Assembly (NCBI GenBank): GCA_900472575.1
Contig: UCIV01000005.1
Location: 62,001-126,000 of the forward strand
DNA: 64,000 nucleotides
Reading direction: 5' to 3'
Origin: Hyphomicrobiales bacterium
GTDB taxonomy: Bacteria; Pseudomonadota; Alphaproteobacteria; Rhizobiales; Rhizobiaceae
The position numbers and the translations under genes were made by a program. The notes beneath the pieces were generated by a model. That model saw nothing but the letters and a program-made list of their open reading frames with translations, made no database searches and was not told the DNA's origin. This document shows, piece by piece, positions 1-8,322 of this stretch. How positions within the stretch are numbered: the stretch's first letter is position 1; each line of letters begins with the position of its first letter.

Positions 1-81
1 CGCGCGTCGTCATCACTGCTTGCCTCTCAGGCGCCCACAACCTATCTCTGGCACTCCTTCCTTTCATACCGGAGTGCTCCC

Positions 82-2190
82 TTGGCCCCCTCCCCTAAAT
101 CGCCTTTCGCCAATCTCCCTGCAGCCCCTGTAGCGCCCAAGAAGCCGGTCAGCGACACGCGTCACGGAATTACCCGCTCGGACGATTATGCCTGGCTGCG
201 GGCCGACAACTGGCAGGCGATGTTCAAGGATCCGTCGATCCTCGACCATGAAATCCGCAAGCATCTGGAAGCCGAAAACAGTTATATGGAAGCAGCACTC
301 GGCGATACGGAAGAGCTGCAGAAAACCCTGTTTTCCGAAATGCGCGGCCGCATCAAGGAAGACGACAGTTCGGTGCCGACGAAGGACGGACCTTACGCCT
401 ATGGCTCCCTGTTCGTGACCGGCGGCGAGCAGCCGCATTATTTCCGCACGCCGCGTGACGGCGGCGACAAGCAGACGCTTTTCGACGGTGACAAGGAAGC
501 GGCGGGCAAGGATTATTTCCGGCTGGCCGGCATGGACCACTCGACCGATCATAGCCACGGCATCTGGGGTTATGACGGCAAGGGGTCGGAATATTTCACC
601 CTGCGCATCCGCAATCTTGAAACCGGCGTGGACCTCGATGACGTGATCGAGAACACTGCTGGCGACGGCGTGTGGGCGCCCGATGGCAAGAGCTTCTTCT
701 ACACGCTGCAGGACGAGAACCATCGCCCGTCGAAAGTCTTCCACCATATCGTCGGTGAGCCGCAGTCTGCCGATCGGCTGGTGTTCGAGGAGACTGATCC
801 AGGCTTCTTCATGGGTGTCGGAGGCTCGCTGCTCGACGACTTCATCTATATCGACATCCACGACCACGAGACGTCCGAATACCGGCTGATCCCGACTTCC
901 GATCTGACTGCCGAGCCGAAGCTGGTGGCGGAGCGCGAAGAGGGCATCGAATATTCGATGACCGAGGGCGGCGACGTTTTCTACATCATGACCAATGATG
1001 GCGACGCCAAGGATTTCAAAATCGTCGAGGCGCCGATTTCCGCTCCCGGCAAGGAGAACTGGAAGCCCGTCGTGCCGCATGAACCGGGCCGGCTGATCAT
1101 CTCGCACATGGCCTATGCACGCCATCTGATCTGGCTGCAGCGCAAGGACGGTCTGCCGCAGATCGTCATCCGTGACCGGCGGACGGGCGAAGAACATGCG
1201 ATCGCCTTCGATGAGGAAGCCTATTCGCTCGGTCTTTCGGGCGCAGCCGAATACGATTCCGATATGATCCGGTTCTCCTATTCGTCGATGACCACGCCGA
1301 CCCAGCTCTATGACTACGACATGGTGACGCGCGAACGGGTGCTGCTGAAGACCCAGGAAGTGCCATCGGGGCATAACCCGGATGATTACGTCACCCGCCG
1401 GGTGATGGCACGGGCGCATGACGGCGAACTGGTGCCGGTCTCGCTGCTCTACAAAAAGGGGACGCCACTCGACGGTTCGTCGCCCTGCCTGCTCTACGGT
1501 TATGGCGCCTATGGCATAACCATCCCGGCGTCGTTCTCGACCAATGCGCTTTCGCTTGCAGACCGCGGCATCGTCTATGCCATCGCCCATATCCGCGGCG
1601 GCAAGGACAAGGGCTTCGCCTGGTACGAAAACGGCAAGATGGAGAACAAGCAGAACACCTTTAAAGACTTCATCGCGGCGGCCGACCATCTGGTTGCGAC
1701 CGGCTTTACCTCGTATGACCGGATCATTGCCGAGGGCGGCTCCGCCGGTGGCATGCTGATGGGCGCGGTTGCCAACATGGCGCCGGAAAAATTCGCCGGC
1801 ATCATCGCCGCAGTGCCCTTCGTCGATGTGTTGAACACCATGCTCGACGACACGCTGCCGCTCACTCCACCGGAATGGCCGGAATGGGGCAACCCGATCG
1901 AGTCCGAGGAGGAATATCGCTGGATCGCGACCTATTCGCCTTACGACAACGTCACGGCCCGAGCCTATCCGCCGATCCTGGCAATCTCAGGCCTTACCGA
2001 CCCGCGCGTAACCTATTGGGAGCCGACCAAGTGGGTGGCCAAGCTGCGCGAACATACGTCCGGGACGGCGCCGATCCTGCTCAAAACGAATATGGCGGCC
2101 GGCCATGGCGGCAAGTCGGGCCGTTTCCAGAGGCTTGAAGAAATCGCGTTCGAATATGCATTCGCGATCAAGGTGGCGGGCAAGATGTAA
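82..2190 (+). CDS. ptrB: Oligopeptidase B-like S9 serine peptidase
   Basis: This is a 702-residue cytosolic prolyl-oligopeptidase-family enzyme; relatives cleave short peptides, often after basic residues. An N-terminal beta-propeller region (about 1-420) precedes an alpha/beta-hydrolase domain. The nucleophile elbow GGSAGG places Ser554, the acid is Asp640 in GLTDPR, and the catalytic His675 lies in AGHGGKSG. The length is typical for oligopeptidase B. The chosen start is TTG at 82, with GGAG seven bases upstream; no in-frame ATG near the conserved N-terminus does better. It appears to be a single gene followed by a hairpin. The family call is secure; the exact substrate preference is inferred. 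Confidence 0.9.
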   Translation: MAPSPKSPFANLPAAPVAPKKPVSDTRHGITRSDDYAWLRADNWQAMFKDPSILDHEIRKHLEAENSYMEAALGDTEELQKTLFSEMRGRIKEDDSSVPTKDGPYAYGSLFVTGGEQPHYFRTPRDGGDKQTLFDGDKEAAGKDYFRLAGMDHSTDHSHGIWGYDGKGSEYFTLRIRNLETGVDLDDVIENTAGDGVWAPDGKSFFYTLQDENHRPSKVFHHIVGEPQSADRLVFEETDPGFFMGVGGSLLDDFIYIDIHDHETSEYRLIPTSDLTAEPKLVAEREEGIEYSMTEGGDVFYIMTNDGDAKDFKIVEAPISAPGKENWKPVVPHEPGRLIISHMAYARHLIWLQRKDGLPQIVIRDRRTGEEHAIAFDEEAYSLGLSGAAEYDSDMIRFSYSSMTTPTQLYDYDMVTRERVLLKTQEVPSGHNPDDYVTRRVMARAHDGELVPVSLLYKKGTPLDGSSPCLLYGYGAYGITIPASFSTNALSLADRGIVYAIAHIRGGKDKGFAWYENGKMENKQNTFKDFIAAADHLVATGFTSYDRIIAEGGSAGGMLMGAVANMAPEKFAGIIAAVPFVDVLNTMLDDTLPLTPPEWPEWGNPIESEEEYRWIATYSPYDNVTARAYPPILAISGLTDPRVTYWEPTKWVAKLREHTSGTAPILLKTNMAAGHGGKSGRFQRLEEIAFEYAFAIKVAGKM

Positions 2191-2228
2191 GCGAATACGG
2201 GTACCCACCTTATCCGGATAATTGACAA

Positions 2229-2253
2229 TCGGGCCAGCATCTTGCTGGCCCGA
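2229..2253 (+). terminator. Hairpin after the S9 peptidase gene
   Basis: A perfect 11-bp inverted repeat (TCGGGCCAGCA, loop TCT) lies 38 bases after the stop codon. There is no T-run, so it may be a weak or Rho-assisted terminator or simply mRNA-stabilising. Confidence 0.5.
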
Positions 2254-2568
2254 ATTGCAATGGGGCCTCGCCTTGCATGATTCTTCAGACCATGCCGCCC
2301 AACACTGACGGAGAGGCGGAAAAACGGTGCGCGGATAATCAGGGCTCGCCGTAACAGTTAAATTCCAGACATGGGTTCATATTTTCCTGGCAGCGGCGAA
2401 GCTGAGCGAAAATCGCGCAAGCTTGCGCTTTTACAGGCGTTTTACCGGTTCGAACAAGCAGGTTTCAGCCTGTCAAGCCCTCTTCAGTCCCCACGCCAGC
2501 CCGACGCAAGCTTCGCGCAAGGTTCCAGCGTTAACCCTTCGTTAACTAACTGGACGTGGACCAAAGCG
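2254..2568. other. Intergenic region upstream of the small orphan gene
   Basis: No convincing gene is visible here. The reading frame of the downstream gene stays open back to 2371, but that part has no ribosome binding site and low-quality codon use. The main feature is the CtrA-like box at 2531-2546. Confidence 0.5.
2531..2546 (+). promoter_or_regulatory. CtrA-like binding site
   Basis: TTAACCCTTCGTTAAC matches the full CtrA consensus TTAA-N7-TTAAC. It ends 22 bases before the ATG of the small gene at 2569, a position that would cover or abut its promoter. In alphaproteobacteria CtrA controls cell-cycle, motility and envelope genes. Binding is inferred from the sequence match only. Confidence 0.6.
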
Positions 2569-2829
2569 ATGAAGATCGATAGCGGCCTGAGTGGCTATCA
2601 ATATCCGAACCGAACCGTTGAAGTGGAGCGCACGGCTGAGGAAGCGCCTCAAGCTGCCGCCGTTTCGTCAACACGCTTCGCGGACGCCTTGACCGGCAGC
2701 AGCACGCAGCTTTCCAGCTCGCTTGCAAGCGCGCTCTGGACCATGGACGCGGAAGACGCCGGCCCAAGCTTTAGCGCGGCCGCAGCACCGCAAGCCTGGG
2801 TGCAGAACCTCTACCAGGAATTTGCCTGA
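2569..2829 (+). CDS. Small orphan protein, possibly CtrA-controlled
   Basis: An 86-residue protein of unknown function, beginning MKIDSGLSGYQYPNR and ending NLYQEFA. It is rich in Ser and Ala, acidic in places, and has no signal peptide or membrane segment, so it is probably cytosolic and partly disordered. The ATG at 2569 is preferred to a longer frame opening at 2371 because the upstream part is unlike coding sequence and the CtrA-like box at 2531-2546 would lie inside it. No strong ribosome binding site is seen. A strong terminator follows 22 bases after the stop, which supports a separate monocistronic gene. I do not recognise the family. Confidence 0.6.
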   Translation: MKIDSGLSGYQYPNRTVEVERTAEEAPQAAAVSSTRFADALTGSSTQLSSSLASALWTMDAEDAGPSFSAAAAPQAWVQNLYQEFA

Positions 2830-2851
2830 CCGGCATTGCAACACCAGATAC

Positions 2852-2894
2852 AAAAAAGGCCCGAACCGGATCCGGTTTCGGGCCTTTCTTTTTT
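2852..2894 (+). terminator. Rho-independent terminator
   Basis: A long GC-rich hairpin (AAAGGCCCGAAACC-type arms around GGATCC) is flanked by A6 and T6 runs. It terminates the small gene at 2569 and, read on the other strand, could also terminate dmeF, which ends at 2921. Confidence 0.9.
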
Positions 2895-2920
2895 GGTCTG
2901 CCGGAACCTGGTTGAGGCAA

Positions 2921-3901
2921 TCAACCGAGAGCGGTTACCTCTACCGTCACATGCGACAGGCCGGGGATGGATTTCAGCTTTTCCTTATAGGACGCAGGCG
3001 CCTTGGGGACTGTCGTCGCGACTGAAACGATCGCTGCATTGTGCCCAGGACCAAGCTGCCAGACATGCAGATCCATGACCGTATCGTCGGGCGTTTCCAT
3101 GACCTTCCTGATCCTGATCGCCAGATCCCCGTCATCCGGCTGCGCATCGAGCAGCACGCGGGACGTGGCGCGGAGAAGCCCGAAGGACCAGCGCGCTATG
3201 ACAATGCCGCCAACGATGCCCATGATCGGATCAAGCGCATTCCAGCCATAGAGCCGACCGAGGATAAGTGCGGCGATTGCCAGTACCGAGGTCAGCGCAT
3301 CAGCGAGAACATGGAGATAGGCGGCGCGAAGATTGTTATCTTCGGTGCCAACACGCGCGTGATGACCGGAATGAGCGTGATCGCCATGATGACCGGCGTG
3401 ACTATGGCTGCCATGATGTCCATGGTGGCCGCCGTGATGATGATCGCGGTCATCGCGCAGCAGCCAGGCGCTAAGCAGGTTTACGGCCAGGCCGATGACG
3501 GCCACGAAGATCGCCTGATCGAAATCGATCGCCACCGGATTTGCCAGGCGCACGAAGCTTTCCCAGGCGATGAACAGCGCCACCAGCGCCAGCACCACAG
3601 CACTGGCGAAACCGGCGAGATCACCCAACTTGCCGGTCCCGAAGGTGTAACGCGGGTTCTTCGCATTGCGCCTTGCATACATATAGGCCAGCGCCGAGAT
3701 CAACATGGCTCCGGCATGGGTGGACATGTGCCAGCCATCGGCCGTCAACGCCATAGACCCGAAGATCGAGCCGGCGACGATTTCCGCCACCATCATCGAG
3801 GCGGTCAGCGCAATGACCAGCCAGACCTTACGCTCGTTGCGCTCATGATCCGCGCCGAGAAACACGTGTTCATGCTTCAGACTATCGATACTGCTTGCCA
3901 T
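2921..3901 (-). CDS. dmeF: Cation diffusion facilitator DmeF (Co/Ni efflux)
   Basis: A 326-residue inner-membrane CDF transporter that exports divalent metal by proton antiport. Six membrane segments are visible. Likely metal-site residues are D55/H58 in ADGWHM and H197/D201 in HVLAD, and a His-rich loop at residues 153-181 is typical of DmeF-type Co/Ni exporters. The ATG at 3901 has GGAG seven bases upstream; an in-frame ATG at 3913 lacks a good site. It lies 61 bases downstream of dmeR on the same strand. The R. leguminosarum dmeRF operon has the same layout and confers Ni and Co resistance. Substrate is inferred from that match and from the RcnR-type regulator. Confidence 0.9.
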   Translation of the reverse strand: MASSIDSLKHEHVFLGADHERNERKVWLVIALTASMMVAEIVAGSIFGSMALTADGWHMSTHAGAMLISALAYMYARRNAKNPRYTFGTGKLGDLAGFASAVVLALVALFIAWESFVRLANPVAIDFDQAIFVAVIGLAVNLLSAWLLRDDRDHHHGGHHGHHGSHSHAGHHGDHAHSGHHARVGTEDNNLRAAYLHVLADALTSVLAIAALILGRLYGWNALDPIMGIVGGIVIARWSFGLLRATSRVLLDAQPDDGDLAIRIRKVMETPDDTVMDLHVWQLGPGHNAAIVSVATTVPKAPASYKEKLKSIPGLSHVTVEVTALG

Positions 3902-3962
3902 GACAGGCTCCATTTCCAAACACCAACGGCCGAAGCCGCATTCAAACTGTGAGCGGCCGTTC

Positions 3963-4235
3963 TCACCGGATGTAGGTACGCAGGACATCGGCGAGTTCGG
4001 CGGCCGCCTTGTCCCGCTCGGCATCGTTTTCGGCATGCACCACGTGCTCATGCAAATGGCCCTCTATGACCTCGCCGGTCAGGCCGGCCAGCGCACCGCG
4101 GATAGAAGCCAGAAGCTGCAGGACGTCGCCGCAGGGCGCCTCCGCCTCCAGCGCGCGCTCGACAGCTTCCATCTGCCCCTTCATACGGCGCACGCGCGCC
4201 AGGAGTTTTGCCTTGTCTCGAACGGTGTGCGACAC
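3963..4235 (-). CDS. dmeR: RcnR/CsoR-family metal-sensing repressor DmeR
   Basis: A 90-residue all-helical repressor. With GTG at 4235 as start, His3, Cys35, His60 and His64 fall exactly on the Ni/Co ligands of E. coli RcnR, which both identifies the metal class and fixes the start; longer frames would break this numbering. Apo-protein should bind the G-tract operator at 4250-4271, and Ni or Co binding should release it and switch on dmeRF. The gene is first in the operon with dmeF. Confidence in family and sensing class is high. Confidence 0.9.
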   Translation of the reverse strand: MSHTVRDKAKLLARVRRMKGQMEAVERALEAEAPCGDVLQLLASIRGALAGLTGEVIEGHLHEHVVHAENDAERDKAAAELADVLRTYIR

Positions 4236-4249
4236 GTCTCGCCTCAAAT

Positions 4250-4271
4250 ATAGTATAGGGGGGTATACTAT
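4250..4271. promoter_or_regulatory. DmeR operator (G-tract palindrome)
   Basis: ATAGTATA and TATACTAT form a perfect 8-bp inverted repeat around a run of six G. It ends 14 bases before the dmeR GTG. RcnR/CsoR-family repressors recognise short C/G tracts flanked by A/T-rich inverted repeats, so this is very probably the autoregulatory site. Confidence 0.85.
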
Positions 4272-4382
4272 CATAAGATCACAAAGGTGCAATCTACCAT
4301 TGAGCCACCTTGCCGCAGGTCAGCTCTAGCCCCGAGCAAGCCCCGCTTTCTAAGCCTTAGTCAGAAAGTTGAGGAGACAACC

Positions 4383-4907
4383 ATGATCGTTACATCAAGT
4401 TCGAGTTCCAGTGCCTATGCAGGCTATACCGACAGGTCCGCGAAGAGTGGGACCGACATGTTCGTGCTGGATGAGAATCGGCAGCAGGGAAGCGGCAGCA
4501 ACAGTCAGGGCAATGCCTTGACCAGCGGCGACACATCGTTCAGCGCCAAGCTGGCAGCCATGTTCCTGGTGCCTGAAAGGCCAGAAGCAGACACAGCCAA
4601 GGATGCGAGCGAAACGGGAACCGAAAAGAGCGCCTACAGCCAATACGAACAGGAATTCATGGATCTTGCCGACAAGACGCTCGCTGAACGGATCCGAGAA
4701 CAGTACCTGAAGGATAACGACCTGACCGAAGATGATGTCAATGCGATGTCGCCCGAGGACCGCAAAGCGGTAGAAGACGATATCCGCAATGCAATTCTCG
4801 AGGCGATGGGCGTCAACGAGGACAAGCAGGCGATAGCGGTCACCATCAACGTCCCGAATGCAACCGACTTCGTTGCGACAAACGCGGAAGACGAGACACA
4901 GTTGTAA
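4383..4907 (+). CDS. Conserved-looking orphan protein
   Basis: A 174-residue hydrophilic, acidic protein without a signal peptide or membrane segments. It opens with a Ser-rich, probably disordered stretch (MIVTSSSSSSAYAGYTDR) and continues with a charged helical part (about 90-150, including LAERIREQYLKDNDL and SPEDRKAVEDDIRNAILEAM). The start is firm: GAGGAG lies seven bases before the ATG. It is separate from divergent dmeR and from the merR gene 104 bases downstream. I do not recognise it; the Ser/Tyr-rich N-terminus loosely recalls the small protein at 2569. Confidence 0.65.
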   Translation: MIVTSSSSSSAYAGYTDRSAKSGTDMFVLDENRQQGSGSNSQGNALTSGDTSFSAKLAAMFLVPERPEADTAKDASETGTEKSAYSQYEQEFMDLADKTLAERIREQYLKDNDLTEDDVNAMSPEDRKAVEDDIRNAILEAMGVNEDKQAIAVTINVPNATDFVATNAEDETQL

Positions 4908-5011
4908 CGGCACAGGCTGCGACCGACCGTTTCAGATCCGGTGTACAAAACCTTGAACAGCAAAGGATCGCCGATTAGATATCTCCAGAGACTATAGGTT
5001 TGGAGTGTGTC

Positions 5012-5428
5012 ATGCTGTCGATTGGCGATCTTTCGAAACGGACCGGCGTAAAGGTTCCGACTATCCGTTATTACGAGCAGATGGGCCTGCTTGCCGCAGC
5101 GGAACGATCCGAGGGCAACCAGCGACGTTATGAGCGGCAGGATCTCGAGCGGCTCGCCTTCATCCGCCATGCGCGCGACCTGGGGCTCGACATTTCCGCC
5201 ATCCGCGAGTTGATTGCACTCAGCCAGCATCCGCACCAGCCCTGCGGCAATGCCGACCGGATTGCCACCGATCACCTGAAAAGCGTGCGCGACAAGATCG
5301 AGAAACTGAAGAAGCTGGAACAGGAGCTGGCGCGCATCGTCTCGCATTGCGACGGCGATCACGCAATCGAGGACTGCTACGTGATCCGCTCGCTTTCAGA
5401 TCACGGACTTTGCGACAGTGAGCATTGA
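5012..5428 (+). CDS. MerR-family metal-responsive regulator
   Basis: A 138-residue MerR activator with an N-terminal winged helix (LSIGDLSKRTGVKVPTIRYY), a dimerisation helix (about 78-112) and a C-terminal metal loop. Cys78, Cys113, His117, Cys122 and Cys134 resemble the ligand set of ZntR/CadR/PbrR sensors for Zn, Cd or Pb more than the Cu(I) set of CueR. The ATG at 5012 has GGAG six bases upstream and starts exactly at the conserved LSIGDL. No P-type ATPase or other efflux gene is adjacent, so the target lies elsewhere or is dmeRF-linked. A terminator follows. Confidence 0.8.
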   Translation: MLSIGDLSKRTGVKVPTIRYYEQMGLLAAAERSEGNQRRYERQDLERLAFIRHARDLGLDISAIRELIALSQHPHQPCGNADRIATDHLKSVRDKIEKLKKLEQELARIVSHCDGDHAIEDCYVIRSLSDHGLCDSEH

Positions 5429-5568
5429 GGCTTCTTCTCGATCAGGACACCCTTGACAAGTTTTTCGGACAGGCGCATGAGAGCTGCCATGATCAATACG
5501 CGCCTAACCACCGCCGCAACGTATTTTTGGGCCTACCTGTAAAGGGCGGCTCGACAGATCATCATGTC

Positions 5569-5595
5569 AACAAGCCGCCGTCAGGCGGCTTTGTT
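5569..5595 (+). terminator. Terminator between merR and the GNAT gene
   Basis: AAGCCGCC, loop GTCA, GGCGGCTT followed by TGTTGTTT. It fits a Rho-independent terminator for transcripts from merR. Confidence 0.7.
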
Positions 5596-5641
5596 GTTTC
5601 AGACGGCACCTGACGGCACCACAAGATCAAAGGATGCCGAA

Positions 5642-6142
5642 ATGCCGCAAGTTCTTCTCGAAGACAGCGAAATATCCCTCCCCCGCCCGGCCGTGCTGAC
5701 CATCCGTCATGCCAAGCGCCACGACCTGCCCGAACTCAACGAGATGATCGCGGCACTTGCAGCGCATCACCATGATGCTTCGGCCATGACGCCCGATATT
5801 CTCGAACGCGACCTGTTCGGCGATCGGCCATGGATCACCGTGCTTGTGGCCGATACCGGTTCGGAACTGATCGGATACGCCATTCTCGTGCCGCTCTACC
5901 GCGCCCAGGAAGGCACCCGCGGCATGGACCTGCATCATCTCTTCGTGCGCGACGGCCAGCGTGGGCACGGCATCGGCCAGCATCTGGTGGCGCGCGCCCG
6001 CGACATCGCCAAAGGCGCCGGCTGCGGTTACCTCTCCGTCAGCGCCACGACGGGCAATTCGGCCGCTCACCGTTTCTACGAACACCTGGAATTCAAGCCG
6101 CGGCCGGTCACCGGCATGCGCTATACACAGGCGCTCACCTGA
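5642..6142 (+). CDS. GNAT-family N-acetyltransferase
   Basis: A 166-residue cytosolic acetyl-CoA-dependent acyltransferase. The acetyl-CoA pyrophosphate loop RGHGIGQ follows the DLHHLFVRD strand, and NSAAHRFYEHLEF is the typical last motif. The start at 5642 has AAGGA seven bases upstream. The next gene (DJ-1/PfpI) follows 41 bases later on the same strand, so the two may be cotranscribed. The acyl acceptor cannot be told from sequence. Confidence 0.85.
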   Translation: MPQVLLEDSEISLPRPAVLTIRHAKRHDLPELNEMIAALAAHHHDASAMTPDILERDLFGDRPWITVLVADTGSELIGYAILVPLYRAQEGTRGMDLHHLFVRDGQRGHGIGQHLVARARDIAKGAGCGYLSVSATTGNSAAHRFYEHLEFKPRPVTGMRYTQALT

Positions 6143-6183
6143 GCGCGCAATCCGACCCTTGGCGGCCTTGAAAGGACCGAAAG

Positions 6184-6753
6184 ATGACAGCGATCGTGGT
6201 AGCGCTAACACCGGAATTCGCCGATTGGGAATGCGCGCTGCTGATGGCGGTGGCACGCAGCTATCTCGGAGTGATAGTGAAGACTGCGACAGGTGATGGC
6301 AGTCCCGTGACTTCGATGGGCGGACTGAACGTGACACCCGATCTTTCTTTCGCGCAGGTAAGGCCGGAAGATTTCGATGCGCTCGTGGTGCCCGGCGGGC
6401 TCGCCTGGGAAAACAAGCGCGTGCCCGCAGACCTGCATGATCTTGTGCGGTCATTCCGCGACAAGAACAAGATGGCGGCCGGCATTTGCGCTGCCGCCAG
6501 CATGCTGGCCGGCGCCGGCGTGTTGAACGATGTGAAGCATACCGGCAACCGGGTTGCCTCGCATCAGGAATACCCGGGCTATAGTGGCGAAAAGCTTTAT
6601 GTGGATGGCCCGAAGGCGGTGTCTGCCGATGGCGTGGTGACAGCTGCAGGAACCGCACCCTTCACCTTCACGGTCGAAATCCTGAAAGGTCTCGGACTGT
6701 GGGATGCGACGGCGCAAGAGGAATTATCGCCGTTTTCCGCCGAGCATAGGTAA
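6184..6753 (+). CDS. DJ-1/PfpI-family glutamine amidotransferase-like protein
   Basis: A 189-residue single-domain protein of the DJ-1/PfpI superfamily. The nucleophile elbow AAGICAAAS places a reactive Cys102, and the VVPGG motif lies at about residues 68-72. Members act as glyoxalases, deglycases, chaperones or regulators; this one is of the short class without a DNA-binding domain. It follows the GNAT gene and ends 12 bases from the convergent cytochrome gene. The specific reaction is unknown. Confidence 0.8.
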   Translation: MTAIVVALTPEFADWECALLMAVARSYLGVIVKTATGDGSPVTSMGGLNVTPDLSFAQVRPEDFDALVVPGGLAWENKRVPADLHDLVRSFRDKNKMAAGICAAASMLAGAGVLNDVKHTGNRVASHQEYPGYSGEKLYVDGPKAVSADGVVTAAGTAPFTFTVEILKGLGLWDATAQEELSPFSAEHR

Positions 6754-6765
6754 TATTCGAGACCA

Positions 6766-7677
6766 TCAAAGCGCTGGCACGGCTTTCAGATACGCCGCAA
6801 TGGCTTCCAGGTCGCTTTTCGGCAGATGAGCCATGTTCTTCTGGACTTCGACCATTGCGCCACCAGCCGAATCGTATTCCGGGGTAAAGCCAGTTTCGAG
6901 GTAATTGACGATATCGGCTTCGCTCCACGAGCCGATCGGGCCTGACGGGGTGATGCCGGGCACTTTGCCCTCGCCTTCCGGATTGGGACCGCCGGCGAGC
7001 CATTTGCCTGACTCGAAGCCGCCAAGGGCGTTGCGCGGCGTATGGCATTCGCCGCAATGTCCCGGGCCTTCGACGAGATACTGGCCGCGACGGATCTTTT
7101 CGTCGGCTGACGCGAGTTCAACCCGGGGTGCCTCGCTGAAATAGAGGAGCTTCCAGCCGCCGACCGCCATGCGGATATTGAACGGGAAGCCCAGCTCATG
7201 CGGCCGGGCAACATTGGAGCTTGCCGGCAGGGTCTTCAGATAGGCAAAGAGATCGCCGATATCCTTCGGCGACATGCGCACATAGGAGCCATAGGGGAAA
7301 GACGGATAGAGATGCTCGCCATTCGGCCCGACGCCGCGGGTCATGGCATTGCCGAACTGAGCCAGCGTCCAGCCGCCGATACCGACATTCGGATCGGGAG
7401 AAATATTGGGAATATGGAAGGTGCCGAATGGGCTTGGCAGCGCCCTCCCGCCGGACATGACCTTCAGCGCATCGCCTTCGGCCCCGGTTGCAGCATGGCA
7501 GCTGGCGCATCCGCCGGCCCAGAACAACTGCTCGCCATGGGCCAGATCCGGCGTGCCGGCATTCGCCCAGAAGCTTTCCGGATGCGGCTCAGGTTTTGTC
7601 AGCGCCCATGCGGTGACCGCTCCCAAACCTATTACCGCGACGCCAACCGCCGCTATCTTCGACCAGGTCGAGGCCAT
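6766..7677 (-). CDS. Membrane-anchored diheme cytochrome c
   Basis: A 303-residue periplasmic electron carrier anchored by an uncleaved N-terminal helix (about 8-26). Two CXXCH haem sites are present: CASCH at 57-61 and CGECH at 208-212. The layout resembles the cytochrome subunits of periplasmic alcohol or gluconate dehydrogenases, but with two haem domains instead of three and no dehydrogenase next door. It lies 83 bases downstream of the cytochrome c' gene on the same strand, so both probably form one periplasmic redox operon. Confidence 0.85.
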   Translation of the reverse strand: MASTWSKIAAVGVAVIGLGAVTAWALTKPEPHPESFWANAGTPDLAHGEQLFWAGGCASCHAATGAEGDALKVMSGGRALPSPFGTFHIPNISPDPNVGIGGWTLAQFGNAMTRGVGPNGEHLYPSFPYGSYVRMSPKDIGDLFAYLKTLPASSNVARPHELGFPFNIRMAVGGWKLLYFSEAPRVELASADEKIRRGQYLVEGPGHCGECHTPRNALGGFESGKWLAGGPNPEGEGKVPGITPSGPIGSWSEADIVNYLETGFTPEYDSAGGAMVEVQKNMAHLPKSDLEAIAAYLKAVPAL

Positions 7678-7760
7678 GGCAAGTCTCCGGAAATCCGTCC
7701 TTCAGGTTCATGAAGCGGATCAGCGCAGCCGAGACTGCGCCGATCCCTCAACCGGTTCGC

Positions 7761-8201
7761 TTATCGCTTCAGGCGGTAAGTCTGGTGGCAGGTGCCGCAA
7801 TTGGCACCGAGCGTCTGCACCGCCTGCTGCACGCCGGCCTGATCCGCCGGCATGGAGGCGAGAAGCGTATCGGCATCGCTGGCGAGCTTCATGGACTTTG
7901 CCTTGAAGTCATCCATGTTGTCCCAGATTGCCGGGGCAGCTGCAGAATTGACTTCGGAACCGGCCGGGAAGTTATCCGGGAAGACCTTCATGTCGGTGCT
8001 AATCGTCGTCAGAGCGGCCTTGACCGCCTCCGCGTCATAAGGCTTTTCACCCTTGGCGATAGCGCCAAGTGCGCCCACGGAGGCGCCGACCTGCTTCATC
8101 ATCTGCTCGCGCTTGGCGACAGGATTGTCCTGAGCGACGGCTGCAGCCGCCAAGCCAAGACAGAGTGCAGCAGTGGTGATGGCGGTCATCCTGATCTTCA
8201 T
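7761..8201 (-). CDS. Cytochrome c' (c-prime/c556 family)
   Basis: A 146-residue exported four-helix-bundle cytochrome. A signal peptide (1-23, cut near AVA-QDN) precedes the bundle, and the single haem site CGTCH (135-139) sits near the C-terminus as in the cytochrome c'/c556 family. A Met pair at about 34-35 is where c556-type proteins carry the sixth ligand. Such proteins bind NO or pass electrons. It is the first gene of the likely operon with the diheme cytochrome at 6766. The ATG has AGGAGA upstream. Confidence 0.85.
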   Translation of the reverse strand: MKIRMTAITTAALCLGLAAAAVAQDNPVAKREQMMKQVGASVGALGAIAKGEKPYDAEAVKAALTTISTDMKVFPDNFPAGSEVNSAAAPAIWDNMDDFKAKSMKLASDADTLLASMPADQAGVQQAVQTLGANCGTCHQTYRLKR

Positions 8202-8322
8202 GAAGAAGTCTCCTCGTTATGCGGCAAGACAGCCGGCAATTGCGCGAGGATATTGGACCGGCTTATCCGTTTGAAAGAAATCACGTTCCTGTCAGGATTG
8301 CGGAATGCTGTGGACCCTGCGT

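Noticed and set aside
64..1689. 541-codon open frame on the minus strand
   Set aside because: It lies wholly opposite the S9 peptidase gene, has no family motif and its composition mirrors the codon bias of the plus strand.
5425..5613. 62-codon frame after the MerR gene
   Set aside because: It overlaps the merR stop, lacks a ribosome binding site and runs through the terminator at 5569-5595.
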